This document shows positions 47,420 through 55,578 of a stretch of 64,000 nucleotides of DNA, piece by piece. Position 1 is the stretch's first letter, and every line of letters starts with the position of its first letter. Under the pieces are notes generated by a model. That model was not told the origin of the DNA and ran no database searches. It saw nothing but the letters and a program-made list of their open reading frames with translations. The stretch is from the NCBI RefSeq assembly GCF_000266885.1, contig NC_018020.1, positions 3,906,001 to 3,970,000 of the forward strand, read 5' to 3'. Source of the DNA: Turneriella parva DSM 21527. Lineage in GTDB: Bacteria; Spirochaetota; Leptospiria; Turneriellales; Turneriellaceae. The position numbers were made by a program, and so were the translations under genes.

Positions 47420-49324
47420 GTGAGTGCACAAGTTAGATTTTTTCTGATTCTGACCGTAGTTGGTCTGTCGATTGCCCTGATTTGGCCGAACCTCGGCGAG
47501 CGCACCATTCGCGTCTATGCCAATGAGGCCGCAGCGCCTGAAAAGCGCGAAGAGGCTCTGCAGCGCGTTGAAAAATATGTCGGGCAGAATTATGCAGCGA
47601 AATACACCGCAGCGCGTAAGACTGCAAAGCCGATTGGCAATGAAAAAGCCGCCGAAGAGAGTTTCGTGAGCATCAAAGGCAAGTTCGTTCAGACAGCCTT
47701 TTTGAACGAACTCGGCCGCCTCGAAGGTATAGACCCAGACCGCATTCTGCTCGAGCCGATGTGGGTCGAAGAAAAACTAATGGCAAAACCCTTCAAGCTC
47801 GGCCTTGACCTGCAGGGCGGCATGAACCTCGTGCTCGAAGGCGACTTCAAAAAACTCAAAGAGACTCTCGAACGCCAATACCCTCCCGAAATGCTCGCCG
47901 GCCTCAAGAAGCAACTCGAGACCGAAACTGACCCCGAGAAGAAGAAGAATCTGACGAACAAAATTACTGAAATCAACAACGCTTTTGACTTCACTCCGCA
48001 GCGCAAAAAGCAGGATGTCGAAGGTGCTCTCGAGATTATGCGGTCGCGCATCGATGCCCGCGGTGTTTCTGAGCCCCTCATTCGTATGCAGGGCGAAGAA
48101 CGAATTGAAATATCCTTGCCCGGTGTCGCAAACCCCGACCAGGCAAAAAAGCTGATTGCATCGACGGCGCGCGTGGCCTACCACATTCACGATCCGGCCG
48201 GCGAAGCGGGCCGCCTGACGCAAGAAGCCAACCGGGAGTTTGGCGAATTCCAGAAACTCACAACCGATTTTCAACGCCAGGATTTCGTGCGCAAGCTCGA
48301 GGCGAAACTCAAGTTTCCCAAGACACTCGGTATCTATCTTTCTTATGACAAACGTCCCAATGCCAAAGGCGTGAGCGAGCTTATGGCAACGGAGTTTCTG
48401 GTGCTTGAAAACCAACCGGTTCTCACCGGTGACCAGATGAGCCGCAACGTGTATGCGACTGTTGACCCCGAGCGCGGCAACTTTCTCGTGAGTTTTGAAC
48501 TGACGGCGGCCGGCGCCGACACATTCGGCAAAGTCACAACGGAAAACAAGGGTAAACTCATCGCAATTCTGATCGACAATAAGGTTCGGTCGGCGCCGCG
48601 CATCAACGAGCCCATTCTCGGCGGTCGCGGGCAGATCAGCGGCAGTTTCACCGGGCAAGAGGCAAATGACCTCGCACTCATCATTAAAGAGGGAGCATTA
48701 CCAGTGCCCATGGTGATCGTCGAAGAACGTTCCGTGGGCCCAACGCTTGGCCAAGAGGCGATTGACTCAGGCCTCAAGGCAATCCTCTTTGGTCTGGTGC
48801 TGGTTATTCTGTATATGATTGCTTATTACCATGCATCGGGAGTGATTGCGAGCTTCGCGCTGGTCATCAACCTGTTGCTCATGGCTGCGATTTTTGCGCT
48901 GATGGATTTCACGATTACACTTCCCGGCCTTGCGGGTGTCGTTCTGACGATGGGTATGGCGGTCGACTCAAACGTGATTATTTACGAGCGCATACGCGAA
49001 GAACTGCGCCGCGGAAAATCGGTGAAGCTTGCAGTAGCTGCCGGGTTTGAGCGCGCAACTCTGACAATTATCGACAGTAACCTGACAACTCTGATCGCGG
49101 CGATTATTCTCGCCTCGAAGCTCGGCGTTGGTCCGATCAAAGGCTTCGGCGTAACACTGTTCGTCGGCATCATCACGACCCTGTTCACAGCTCTTGTTGT
49201 GACCCGTGCCGTTATCGAATGGCTCGCCTACACGGTAGAAGTAAAAAGTCTTTCGATAGGCTTTGGCAAACACCGGAGCGCCGGCAAAACGCCGGCAGCG
49301 GCGCTGCGCGGGGGTAAAGTATGA
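47420..49324 (+). CDS. secD: Protein translocase subunit SecD
   Basis: 634 residues from a GTG with GAGGTT upstream. The N-terminal helix (VRFFLILTVVGLSIALIWPN) precedes a large periplasmic domain P1 (residues of about 30-430) that contains LGLDLQGGMNLVLEGDFKKL, RSRIDARGVSEPLIRMQGEE and VRSAPRINEPILGGRGQISG. The RND-type core follows: VGPTLGQEAIDSGLKAILFG, LLLMAAIFALMDFTITLPGL, GVVLTMGMAVDSNVIIYERI, REELRRGKSVKLAVAAGFER and DSNLTTLIAAIILASKLGVG. With SecF it uses the proton gradient to help export. The stop overlaps the secF start as ATGA. Confidence 0.95.
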   Translation: MSAQVRFFLILTVVGLSIALIWPNLGERTIRVYANEAAAPEKREEALQRVEKYVGQNYAAKYTAARKTAKPIGNEKAAEESFVSIKGKFVQTAFLNELGRLEGIDPDRILLEPMWVEEKLMAKPFKLGLDLQGGMNLVLEGDFKKLKETLERQYPPEMLAGLKKQLETETDPEKKKNLTNKITEINNAFDFTPQRKKQDVEGALEIMRSRIDARGVSEPLIRMQGEERIEISLPGVANPDQAKKLIASTARVAYHIHDPAGEAGRLTQEANREFGEFQKLTTDFQRQDFVRKLEAKLKFPKTLGIYLSYDKRPNAKGVSELMATEFLVLENQPVLTGDQMSRNVYATVDPERGNFLVSFELTAAGADTFGKVTTENKGKLIAILIDNKVRSAPRINEPILGGRGQISGSFTGQEANDLALIIKEGALPVPMVIVEERSVGPTLGQEAIDSGLKAILFGLVLVILYMIAYYHASGVIASFALVINLLLMAAIFALMDFTITLPGLAGVVLTMGMAVDSNVIIYERIREELRRGKSVKLAVAAGFERATLTIIDSNLTTLIAAIILASKLGVGPIKGFGVTLFVGIITTLFTALVVTRAVIEWLAYTVEVKSLSIGFGKHRSAGKTPAAALRGGKV

Positions 49325-50277
49325 ACCTTCATGTCATGAAACTCAAGTGGTTTAGCCTCATCGGCTCGCTTGTTTTGCTGGTTGCCTTACTTGTTATCAC
49401 ATTCCAAAAGCACCAGGGTTTTGCTCTGAGCATTGATTTTGCCGGCGGCATAAAATTAGAACTGCAGAAAACCGAGAAACTCACGGTGGATTCATTGCGC
49501 TCGTTTTTTGAGGCAGAGAAAATCTCTGCGGCGGTTCAGGTTGTCGACAAGGCGTCGGGCGACCGAATGAAAATTGAAATCGGCGGCAAGTCTCAACAAG
49601 ACCTGACAGCCCGCGCCGAAGCCGAAAAAGCTGCCCTTGAGAAAAAGGGCTATCCGATCAACGCGATTGATTACCTCAAGTACCTCATTCAGAATAAGCT
49701 GCTGCCTGCAAACTCCCCTGCGATTGAGTTCTCAGCGGCTGAGCAGGTTGGCCCGACGATTGGCGCATACCTGCAGTCGAATGCGCTCTATCTGGTGGGT
49801 ATTGCACTGCTTCTGATTACGATTTATGTTGCATTTCGCTTTCGTTTAAATTTTGCACTCGGCGCTTTGATTGCATCGGTGCATGACCTGATCATCACAG
49901 TGGGAGTTATCGGCGTACTGCAGATTCCCCTCTCGGTGCCGGTCGTCGCCGCACTGCTCACGATTCTCGGTTACTCGATCAACGATACGATCGTTATTTT
50001 CGACCGCATTCGCGAGAATATGCACGGTCAAGAAGAACTGGGTATTGAACCGGTCGTCGATAAGTCGATTATGCAGTCGCTCACGAGAACCATTAACGTG
50101 ACGGGCACAACTCTGGTTGCAGTAATACCCATTTATCTGTTTGGCGATGAGGGCCTCAAAGACCTCGCGCAGGTACTCATTTTCGGTATTCTGATCGGCA
50201 CCTATTCTTCTAACTTTGTCGCCGCACCCATTGTCGTCATCTGGGACAACCTCATGAAAAGGAGAGCACGCGCATGA
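49321..50277 (+). CDS. secF: Protein translocase subunit SecF
   Basis: 318 residues. Six membrane segments. Signatures: FALSIDFAGGIKLELQKTEK in the periplasmic domain, AAEQVGPTIGAYLQSNALYL, DLIITVGVIGVLQIPLSVPV, LGYSINDTIVIFDRIRENMH, SLTRTINVTGTTLVAVIPIY and LIGTYSSNFVAAPIVVIWDN. It pairs with SecD as the second RND half. Start overlaps the secD stop (ATGA). Its own stop overlaps the ATG of the transhydrogenase subunit in the same way, which places an energy-metabolism enzyme in the same coupled operon, an uncommon arrangement. Confidence 0.95.
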   Translation: MNLHVMKLKWFSLIGSLVLLVALLVITFQKHQGFALSIDFAGGIKLELQKTEKLTVDSLRSFFEAEKISAAVQVVDKASGDRMKIEIGGKSQQDLTARAEAEKAALEKKGYPINAIDYLKYLIQNKLLPANSPAIEFSAAEQVGPTIGAYLQSNALYLVGIALLLITIYVAFRFRLNFALGALIASVHDLIITVGVIGVLQIPLSVPVVAALLTILGYSINDTIVIFDRIRENMHGQEELGIEPVVDKSIMQSLTRTINVTGTTLVAVIPIYLFGDEGLKDLAQVLIFGILIGTYSSNFVAAPIVVIWDNLMKRRARA

Positions 50278-51398
50278 AACTAGCCGTAGCCAAAGAAACG
50301 AGCACCGGAGAAAAGCGCGTCGCGCTGATACCCGAGAGCGTCAAAAAACTCAAAGCAAAAGGCTTCACGATTCTCGTCGAAAAGGGCGCAGGTGATGGCT
50401 CTTTCATCACCGACGCGCAGTTTGCCGAAGCGGGGGCAGAACTCTGCAATGCTGCTGATCTCGCCTCTGCCGATGCAGTGCTGAGGGTCAGACCGCCGAC
50501 AACCCAAGAAATCGAATCTTACAAATCGGGCGGTTGGATCTTCGCCACCCTCGATGCGATTAACCGCAAAGAGAATCTGCCGGCCTACGCAAAAATGAAA
50601 ACAACCGCGTTTGCGATGGAGTTTATTCCGCGCATTACGATTGCGCAGTCGATGGACGTTCTGAGTTCAATGGCGTCGATTGCGGGTTACCGTGCGGTGC
50701 TGATGGCTTCACAGGAATTCAACGGCTTTTTTCCGATGCTGATGACAGCTGCCGGCACAATTTCACCGGCAAAGGCATTCGTGCTGGGCGCAGGTGTCGC
50801 TGGTTTGCAGGCAATTGCGACTGCGAAGCGCCTCGGCGCAGTGGTTGAGGCATTCGATGTGCGCGCTGCCGCCGCTGAGCAGGTAGAGAGCCTCGGTGCA
50901 AAATTCGTCAAAATGGAAATCACCGAGAACCTGCAAGACGACCAGGGGTACGCAAAAGAGGCATCGCCCGAATTTATCGCCAAGCAAAAAGAACTATTGC
51001 ACAAACACATCACCAAATCTGATGTGGTCATTACCACCGCGCAGATATTCGGCAAAAAAGCGCCGATTCTGATCGAAGATTACATGGTCAAGAGCATGAA
51101 ACCGGGTTCGATCATTGTCGACCTGGCGTCTGAAACCGGCGGCAACTGCACGCTCACCAAACACGGCGAAACCGTCGAAGTGGGTGGAGTAAAAATTCTC
51201 GCTCCCGCAAACATCACGTCTTCAATGAGCAGTGCGGCAAGCCGTATGCTCTCGAAGAATATGGAGAATCTGCTGACATACCTATTCGAAAACGGTGCGC
51301 TCGCACGCGATGCGTCGACCGATGAAATTTTGAAGCGCAGCCTCATCACCCGTGAAGGCGAACTTGTCTCAGAAATCGTGAAGAAAGCCGTAAACTAA
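50274..51398 (+). CDS. pntAA: NAD(P) transhydrogenase subunit alpha 1 (PntAA)
   Basis: 374 residues. NAD-binding domain I features: AVAKETSTGEKRVALIPESV, the family start of alanine dehydrogenase/transhydrogenase, AMEFIPRITIAQSMDVLSSM, and the Rossmann motif AFVLGAGVAGLQAIATAKRL near residue 170 with VVEAFDVRAAAAEQVESLGA. PILIEDYMVKSMKPGSIIVD and GGNCTLTKHGETVEVGGVKI close the domain. Together with the next two genes it forms the three-subunit transhydrogenase of the Rhodospirillum type, which couples hydride transfer from NADH to NADP+ to proton flow. Alanine dehydrogenase alone is excluded by the adjacent pntAB and pntB. Confidence 0.95.
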   Translation: MKLAVAKETSTGEKRVALIPESVKKLKAKGFTILVEKGAGDGSFITDAQFAEAGAELCNAADLASADAVLRVRPPTTQEIESYKSGGWIFATLDAINRKENLPAYAKMKTTAFAMEFIPRITIAQSMDVLSSMASIAGYRAVLMASQEFNGFFPMLMTAAGTISPAKAFVLGAGVAGLQAIATAKRLGAVVEAFDVRAAAAEQVESLGAKFVKMEITENLQDDQGYAKEASPEFIAKQKELLHKHITKSDVVITTAQIFGKKAPILIEDYMVKSMKPGSIIVDLASETGGNCTLTKHGETVEVGGVKILAPANITSSMSSAASRMLSKNMENLLTYLFENGALARDASTDEILKRSLITREGELVSEIVKKAVN

Positions 51399-51409
51399 CA
51401 GGAGCCAGC

Positions 51410-51739
51410 ATGGATATTCTAGCCCCACTCTACATCTTTATTCTCGCCGCGTTTGTCGGCTACAACGTGATACACAAGGTGCCCCCCCTGTTGCACACCC
51501 CGCTCATGTCAGCGACGAACGCCATTTCGGCGATTTCAGTCGTGGCCGCGATCATCGTCGCCGGCATGGACCACAGCGATGAGAACACCAAAGTGCTCGC
51601 GATCATAATGTCTGTCATTGCCGTCGCGGCCGCCACAACGAACCTCGTCGGTGGTTTTCTTATCACCGACCGTATGCTCAAGATGTTCAAGAAAGACAAA
51701 CCTGCAGCGACAGAAGCTAAAACGGAGGCAGGCAAATGA
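51410..51739 (+). CDS. pntAB: NAD(P) transhydrogenase subunit alpha 2 (PntAB)
   Basis: 109 residues with three or four membrane segments: LYIFILAAFVGYNVIHKVPP, HTPLMSATNAISAISVVAAI, and SVIAVAAATTNLVGGFLITD, then a charged tail (MLKMFKKDKPAATEAKTEAG). The HTPLMSxTNAIS motif is diagnostic of the membrane domain of alpha 2. It lies 11 bases after pntAA and its stop overlaps the pntB start as ATGA. It supplies part of the proton path of the complex. Confidence 0.95.
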   Translation: MDILAPLYIFILAAFVGYNVIHKVPPLLHTPLMSATNAISAISVVAAIIVAGMDHSDENTKVLAIIMSVIAVAAATTNLVGGFLITDRMLKMFKKDKPAATEAKTEAGK

Positions 51740-53172
51740 TCGACAACTATGTGCGCAAACTATTTAGTACATTTCTCGGTGATCAGGAAATTCACCTGTT
51801 CATCGGTCTCGCGTACCTCATTGCATCTGTTTTCTTCATTCTTGGCCTCAAGTTTCTGAGCTCGCCGCGAACCGCGCGCCGTGGTATGTTTCTCGCCGAA
51901 GCCGGTATGGCGGTGGCGATTATCAGTACGCTGCTCGACCGTGAAGTTGTCAGCCTCGAATGGATTCTGATCGGCCTCGTAATCGGCTCCATCGCCGGTT
52001 ATGTGATCGCGCTGCTGACGCCGATGACGGCGATGCCCCAGCGGACTGCGCTCTCGCATGCTTTCGGCGCTCTGGCAGTCGCACTCGTGGGCGTTACCAA
52101 GTATTACACCGGCCACGTCAGGCCAGACGACCATGGTCTGATGATTGCGATCGGTATGGAAGTTCTGCTCGGCGCCCTGACCTTTACCGGCTCGATGATC
52201 GCGTTCGCAAAACTGAACGGTACGCTGCCCGGTGCGCCAATTCAGTACCGTGGCCAGAACCCGGTAAACATCACTATCATTGCGATACTCGTCGCCTCTT
52301 TCGGATACCTGATCTACAATCCAGGCGCTGCTGAGCTCTTTTACGTTCTCGCATTCGTCGCACTCATATTCGGGGTAAGCCTCGTGCTCCCCATTGGTGC
52401 GGCAGACATGCCAGTTGTGATGTCACTCTTGAATGCTTACGCGGGCCTCGGAGCCTGCGCCACCGGTTTCGCCCTCAACAACAACGTTCTCATTATCGCA
52501 GGGGCACTCGACGGAGCTTCGGGTGTGATTCTTTCGATTATCATGACAAAGGCGATGAACCGATCGATGATGAATGTACTCTTCGGCGGTTTCGGCGCCG
52601 TTACCCCGGCTGCAGAGGCACGTGAGGTTAAGGGCTCAATCAAAGGCCAAACGGCTGAGGAAGCAGCCGCGATTCTCGACATTGCCGAGTCGGTGGTTAT
52701 TGTGCCTGGCTATGGCATGGCGGTTTCGCAGGCGCAGCACAGCTGCAAAAAGCTTGTCGACTACCTCATCAAGAAAGGCAAGACTGTGCGCTTCGCTATC
52801 CATCCGGTGGCGGGGCGCATGCCAGGCCATATGAACGTATTGCTCGCAGAAGCGGGCGTGGACTACGACCTGCTTTGCGACATGGACCAGATCAACGATG
52901 ACTTTCCGACGACGGACGTTTCGATTGTCATCGGTGCAAATGACGTTGTAAACCCGGCGGCTAAAGACGATAAATCAAGCCCCATTTATGGCATGCCGAT
53001 TCTCAACGTAGACTCTTCGCGGACGGTGATGGTGCTGAAGCGCGGCATGAGCCCCGGCTTCTCAGGAATCGAAAACGAGCTTTTTTACAAAGACAACTGC
53101 GTCATGGTATTTGGTGACGCGAAAAAGACTCTCGACGGTTTCGTCACGGGTCTGCAAGAACTCGACGCCTAA
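51736..53172 (+). CDS. pntB: NAD(P) transhydrogenase subunit beta (PntB)
   Basis: 478 residues. The membrane part has about eight segments (residues 1-270), with SHAFGALAVALVGVTKYYTG and LPIGAADMPVVMSLLNAYAG, conserved Asp and His for proton movement, and FALNNNVLIIAGALDGASGV. The NADP-binding domain III is at the end: IVPGYGMAVSQAQHSCKKLV, IHPVAGRMPGHMNVLLAEAG, VSIVIGANDVVNPAAKDDKS and SRTVMVLKRGMSPGFSGIEN. It completes the transhydrogenase, which makes NADPH that would support the nearby glutathione and sulfate-reduction functions. Closely packed with secF. A tandem hairpin array follows the stop. Confidence 0.95.
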   Translation: MIDNYVRKLFSTFLGDQEIHLFIGLAYLIASVFFILGLKFLSSPRTARRGMFLAEAGMAVAIISTLLDREVVSLEWILIGLVIGSIAGYVIALLTPMTAMPQRTALSHAFGALAVALVGVTKYYTGHVRPDDHGLMIAIGMEVLLGALTFTGSMIAFAKLNGTLPGAPIQYRGQNPVNITIIAILVASFGYLIYNPGAAELFYVLAFVALIFGVSLVLPIGAADMPVVMSLLNAYAGLGACATGFALNNNVLIIAGALDGASGVILSIIMTKAMNRSMMNVLFGGFGAVTPAAEAREVKGSIKGQTAEEAAAILDIAESVVIVPGYGMAVSQAQHSCKKLVDYLIKKGKTVRFAIHPVAGRMPGHMNVLLAEAGVDYDLLCDMDQINDDFPTTDVSIVIGANDVVNPAAKDDKSSPIYGMPILNVDSSRTVMVLKRGMSPGFSGIENELFYKDNCVMVFGDAKKTLDGFVTGLQELDA

Positions 53173-53245
53173 CTTAGGCTGTGTAGCAGCCTGATTAAGG
53201 CTGTACCGCAGCCTAACTTATGCTGTGCAGCAGCCTGATTAAGGC
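53165..53245. repeat. Tandem hairpin array between convergent pntB and lipB
   Basis: Three units of 21-23 bases (from 53174, 53195 and 53218) share TTA(A)GGCTGT...GCAGCCT and each folds as AGGCTG/CAGCCT; a partial fourth follows. The palindrome GCCTAACTTAGGC at the left contains the pntB TAA, and the fourth partial unit contains the lipB TAA (53239-53241). It likely acts as a bidirectional terminator that has grown by repeat expansion. Confidence 0.7.
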
Positions 53246-54288
53246 ATCTGCCAGGCAAAAATGTCTGGCAGTGCTTTTTCAGCGGAATCAATCTCGCCGA
53301 CTGCCGCAGCCTTTTGAAGCTGCTGCAGCTGTTTTTCCAGCGCCGCGATAAACTCGTTTTGGTTTTCGAGCGGCACTATTTCTCTGACGACAGTGAGCTT
53401 TTCGAGTGCCTTGGTGAGCAGCGAAAGCGCACCCGTGAAGTTAGGTGCGGTATAGAGTTTGTAATAGGCCATTGCAACCTGGATCATCGCGTGAAAAAAA
53501 ATGCGCAGATCGCCGGGCGGCATCTCGTGCCAGTAGATCTCCCACAATTCATGCGCTTCCCAAAACCGGCGTTCGTGAAATGCAAGCCAGCCTCGCTTAA
53601 ACCCGGTGCGCCAGTCTTCGAGGTTATTGCCGCGCAGAGCCTCATCGCGAAACGCAGAGGGTGTCTGCTTCGTGAGTTTTAGGCTAAAAACTGAGGAAAA
53701 CTTTTCGAAGAAGACCTCTGCTGGTATGCTGCGGCCGGTGAGTTTCTGCACACTCGTCATTTCAAGTGTGAGGCCGCAGGAATTTATGGCGCGAAAGTCA
53801 TTCAGGTTATTGGTGAGGTTGACCGAGACGCCATGGTAGATGAAACCCCGTTTGAGCCCGAGGCCGATGAAGGCGACTTTGCCTCCTGCGGTGAAGATGC
53901 CGCTCGCGCCGGGCCTGAAATTACAATCGACGCTAAAACCGAGCAACACCTCAGCCAGAGTCGACTCGAGCACCCGCACAAATCTCTCGAGGCCACCTTC
54001 TACTGTAGAAAGTGGAAAGGCAAAATAGATCACGAGCTGGCCTTCATTGTGCAGCGTTACCGACCCACCGCGGCGCGCAGGCACAACCTGAATCTCGTGG
54101 TTCAAAATATGGGCAGATTCAGTCTTGAGCCCCGAAGTGTATACGAGCGGATGTTCAAGCCCCCACACCTTCGCCTCGTTTTCGGGCAGTTTCTGCAGCG
54201 CAGTTTCCATGAGCTGCAATGCGTTCTGATAGGGTGTCAGACCAATATACTGATAATTGCAGAGAACAGGACTTCGAAGAAGATGCAT
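53239..54288 (-). CDS. lipB: Octanoyl transferase LipB fused to a DUF309 domain
   Basis: 349 residues, about 130 longer than a normal LipB. Residues 1-205 are LipB: EHPLVYTSGLKTESAHILNH, VPARRGGSVTLHNEGQLVIY, GKVAFIGLGLKRGFIYHGVS with the catalytic Lys, and INSCGLTLEMTSVQKL with the acyl-accepting Cys. The enzyme transfers octanoyl groups from acyl carrier protein to lipoyl domains. Residues 230-300 are DUF309: RTGFKRGWLAFHERRFWEAH, ELWEIYWHEMPPGDLRIFFH, AMIQVAMAYYKLYTAPNFTG. The two domains are not normally fused; DUF309 occurs alone in many genomes. The reading frame runs through without a break. lipA is not adjacent. Confidence 0.85.
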   Translation of the reverse strand: MHLLRSPVLCNYQYIGLTPYQNALQLMETALQKLPENEAKVWGLEHPLVYTSGLKTESAHILNHEIQVVPARRGGSVTLHNEGQLVIYFAFPLSTVEGGLERFVRVLESTLAEVLLGFSVDCNFRPGASGIFTAGGKVAFIGLGLKRGFIYHGVSVNLTNNLNDFRAINSCGLTLEMTSVQKLTGRSIPAEVFFEKFSSVFSLKLTKQTPSAFRDEALRGNNLEDWRTGFKRGWLAFHERRFWEAHELWEIYWHEMPPGDLRIFFHAMIQVAMAYYKLYTAPNFTGALSLLTKALEKLTVVREIVPLENQNEFIAALEKQLQQLQKAAAVGEIDSAEKALPDIFAWQMP

Positions 54289-54342
54289 AGGCCGGTCTAC
54301 CCTGCAGCGTCAGACAAACGCTGCAGGGGGTAAACCGAAAGC

Positions 54343-54711
54343 CTAGGCTGCCTGGCGCAGATGGTCTGGCTCGGGGCGGCGCTTGAGGTCGCTCACGGTG
54401 ATTGCGCGCGCCACGAGGCGAAACGTCGAGCGTGTCTTGTTTTCAGCGTCTTTCCAGCGGCGCTGCGTCAGGTTGCCCATAATCACGATCTCCATACCTT
54501 TCTTGAGGCGGGGCGCGTTGAAGTCTGCGAGCTTTTCCCATGCTTCGACATCGAGAAAATTCGCCGTGCTGCCGCTATCGTCTGTCTTGTTGGGCGTGTT
54601 GTACGCGAACGGAAAGGTCATCAGCAGCTTGCCATTCGTCGTGGTCTTGAGCGTCGGGTCTTTCACCAGCCTGCCCACGAATTGCTGGATATTCATCTTT
54701 TGGTTAAACAT
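54343..54711 (-). CDS. ssb: Single-stranded DNA-binding protein, tail-less
   Basis: 122 residues from the ATG at 54711, with GAGGAAAA upstream; an earlier start at 54747 would add 12. OB-fold motifs of SSB: MNIQQFVGRLVKDPTLKTTT, GKLLMTFPFAYNTPNK, ANFLDVEAWEKLADFNAPRL, KKGMEIVIMGNLTQRRWKDA, TRSTFRLVARAITVSDLKRR. The C-terminus is RPEPDHLRQAA, without the acidic DDDIPF-type tip that recruits repair and replication proteins in bacterial SSBs. It may be a second, specialised SSB rather than the essential one. Its leader contains a hairpin and an element shared with the DUF1564-like gene. Confidence 0.85.
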   Translation of the reverse strand: MFNQKMNIQQFVGRLVKDPTLKTTTNGKLLMTFPFAYNTPNKTDDSGSTANFLDVEAWEKLADFNAPRLKKGMEIVIMGNLTQRRWKDAENKTRSTFRLVARAITVSDLKRRPEPDHLRQAA

Positions 54712-54798
54712 ATTTTCCTCTTTAATCTGGCCTTGTCTGCGGCGCATAACCCTGCGCCACCTTCAAAGCCGTTTTATTTCCGGTTGCCCGGTTGTTTC

Positions 54799-54816
54799 AG
54801 AGGGATAAATCCCTCT
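54799..54816 (-). promoter_or_regulatory. Hairpin in the ssb leader
   Basis: AGAGGGAT, loop AA, ATCCCTCT, perfect 8-bp arms. It lies between the TATTTAAT box (54821-54828) and the ssb start codon, about 90 bases upstream of it. It may stabilise the leader or bind a regulator. Confidence 0.45.
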
Positions 54817-54883
54817 ACTTATTAAATACCAGAAAACGGCGTTTTTTTCTCACACGTTCTGATTTTTTTTCCTGAAGGCAAAT
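54808..54883 (-). promoter_or_regulatory. Element shared with the DUF1564-like upstream region, copy B
   Basis: The core 54819-54852 matches 17677-17710 at 29 of 34 positions, including TTATTAAATACCAG and TTTTTTCTCA, with looser similarity beyond on both sides. On the minus strand it holds TGGTATTTAAT, an extended -10-like box, about 110 bases before the ssb ATG. Here a promoter role fits the spacing well. Confidence 0.6.
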
Positions 54884-55003
54884 CGGCCCATGTGCGCCTT
54901 GCCGGCAGGGTCTTTGCAGTATCTGCCCACCCACCCCCGCCGCACGCACAATTGAAATATAGCCAAAACCGGCCGGGTATAGTATATTGCGTTTGCTCAG
55001 AGT

Positions 55004-55243
55004 ATGGTTGACCCGCAAGAAATACACCGCCTGATTGCCGCGGCGCTGCCCGGCGCGCATGTCGAAGTGCTCGACCCGATGAAAGACGGCGAACACCTTC
55101 AGGCAGTCGTTGCTTCAGAGAAGTTTGTCGGCCTGCCGCTCGTACGCCAGCATAAGCTTGTGATGGATGCGCTTCGGGAACCGCTGAAAGACCGGCTGCA
55201 CGCATTGCAGCTGAAGACGATGACCCCAGACCAAATCACTTAA
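55004..55243 (+). CDS. BolA/IbaG family protein
   Basis: 79 residues. BolA fold: VDPQEIHRLIAAALPGAHVE, LDPMKDGEHLQAVVASEKFV, GLPLVRQHKLVMDALREPLK and the C-terminal LHALQLKTMTPDQIT. The cluster-liganding His in the RQHKLV segment is present. BolA-type proteins bind monothiol glutaredoxins and share a [2Fe-2S] cluster, and the next gene, nine bases away, is exactly such a glutaredoxin. The pair is a standard iron-sulfur trafficking module in the cytoplasm. The short form is closer to IbaG than to E. coli BolA. Confidence 0.92.
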   Translation: MVDPQEIHRLIAAALPGAHVEVLDPMKDGEHLQAVVASEKFVGLPLVRQHKLVMDALREPLKDRLHALQLKTMTPDQIT

Positions 55244-55252
55244 GGATACCCC

Positions 55253-55564
55253 ATGACAATTGAAGAAATGAAATCCCAGATCGACAAAGACGTGAAAGAA
55301 AATGCCGTTGTGCTGTTTATGAAAGGCAACAAAGAATTTCCCCAGTGCGGTTTTTCTGCGCGTGTGGTACAGATTCTCAACCAACACGGCGCAAATTTCG
55401 TCACGCGCGATGTGCTTGCCGACCCGGTTCTGCGCGATGCGATCAAACAATATTCAGACTGGCCAACTCTGCCGCAGCTTTATATCAAGGGTGAATTCAT
55501 CGGCGGCTGTGACATCGTGACCGAGATGGCGCAGAAGAACGAACTCGCTCCGCTGCTCAGCTAA
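55253..55564 (+). CDS. grxD: Monothiol CGFS glutaredoxin (Grx4/GrxD)
   Basis: 103 residues. The active site is FPQCGFSARVVQIL (CGFS at about 30-33), the signature of monothiol glutaredoxins that bind [2Fe-2S] with glutathione. SDWPTLPQLYIKGEFIGGCD and EMAQKNELAPLLS complete the family pattern. It is paired with the BolA gene and followed, 14 bases downstream, by gshA, so the protein sits next to the synthesis of its own glutathione cofactor. It carries clusters to apoproteins rather than acting as a disulfide reductase. Confidence 0.95.
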   Translation: MTIEEMKSQIDKDVKENAVVLFMKGNKEFPQCGFSARVVQILNQHGANFVTRDVLADPVLRDAIKQYSDWPTLPQLYIKGEFIGGCDIVTEMAQKNELAPLLS

Positions 55565-55578
55565 AAACAACAGGCTGC

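Noticed and set aside
47777-48658. Minus-strand frame of 293 codons opposite secD
   Set aside because: Shadow of the SecD periplasmic domain; residues are Phe/Val/Arg-rich as expected from antisense codons, and no domain is recognisable.
50274-51398. Alanine dehydrogenase
   Set aside because: The start of the protein is alanine dehydrogenase-like, but the next two genes are the membrane and NADP-binding subunits of the transhydrogenase.
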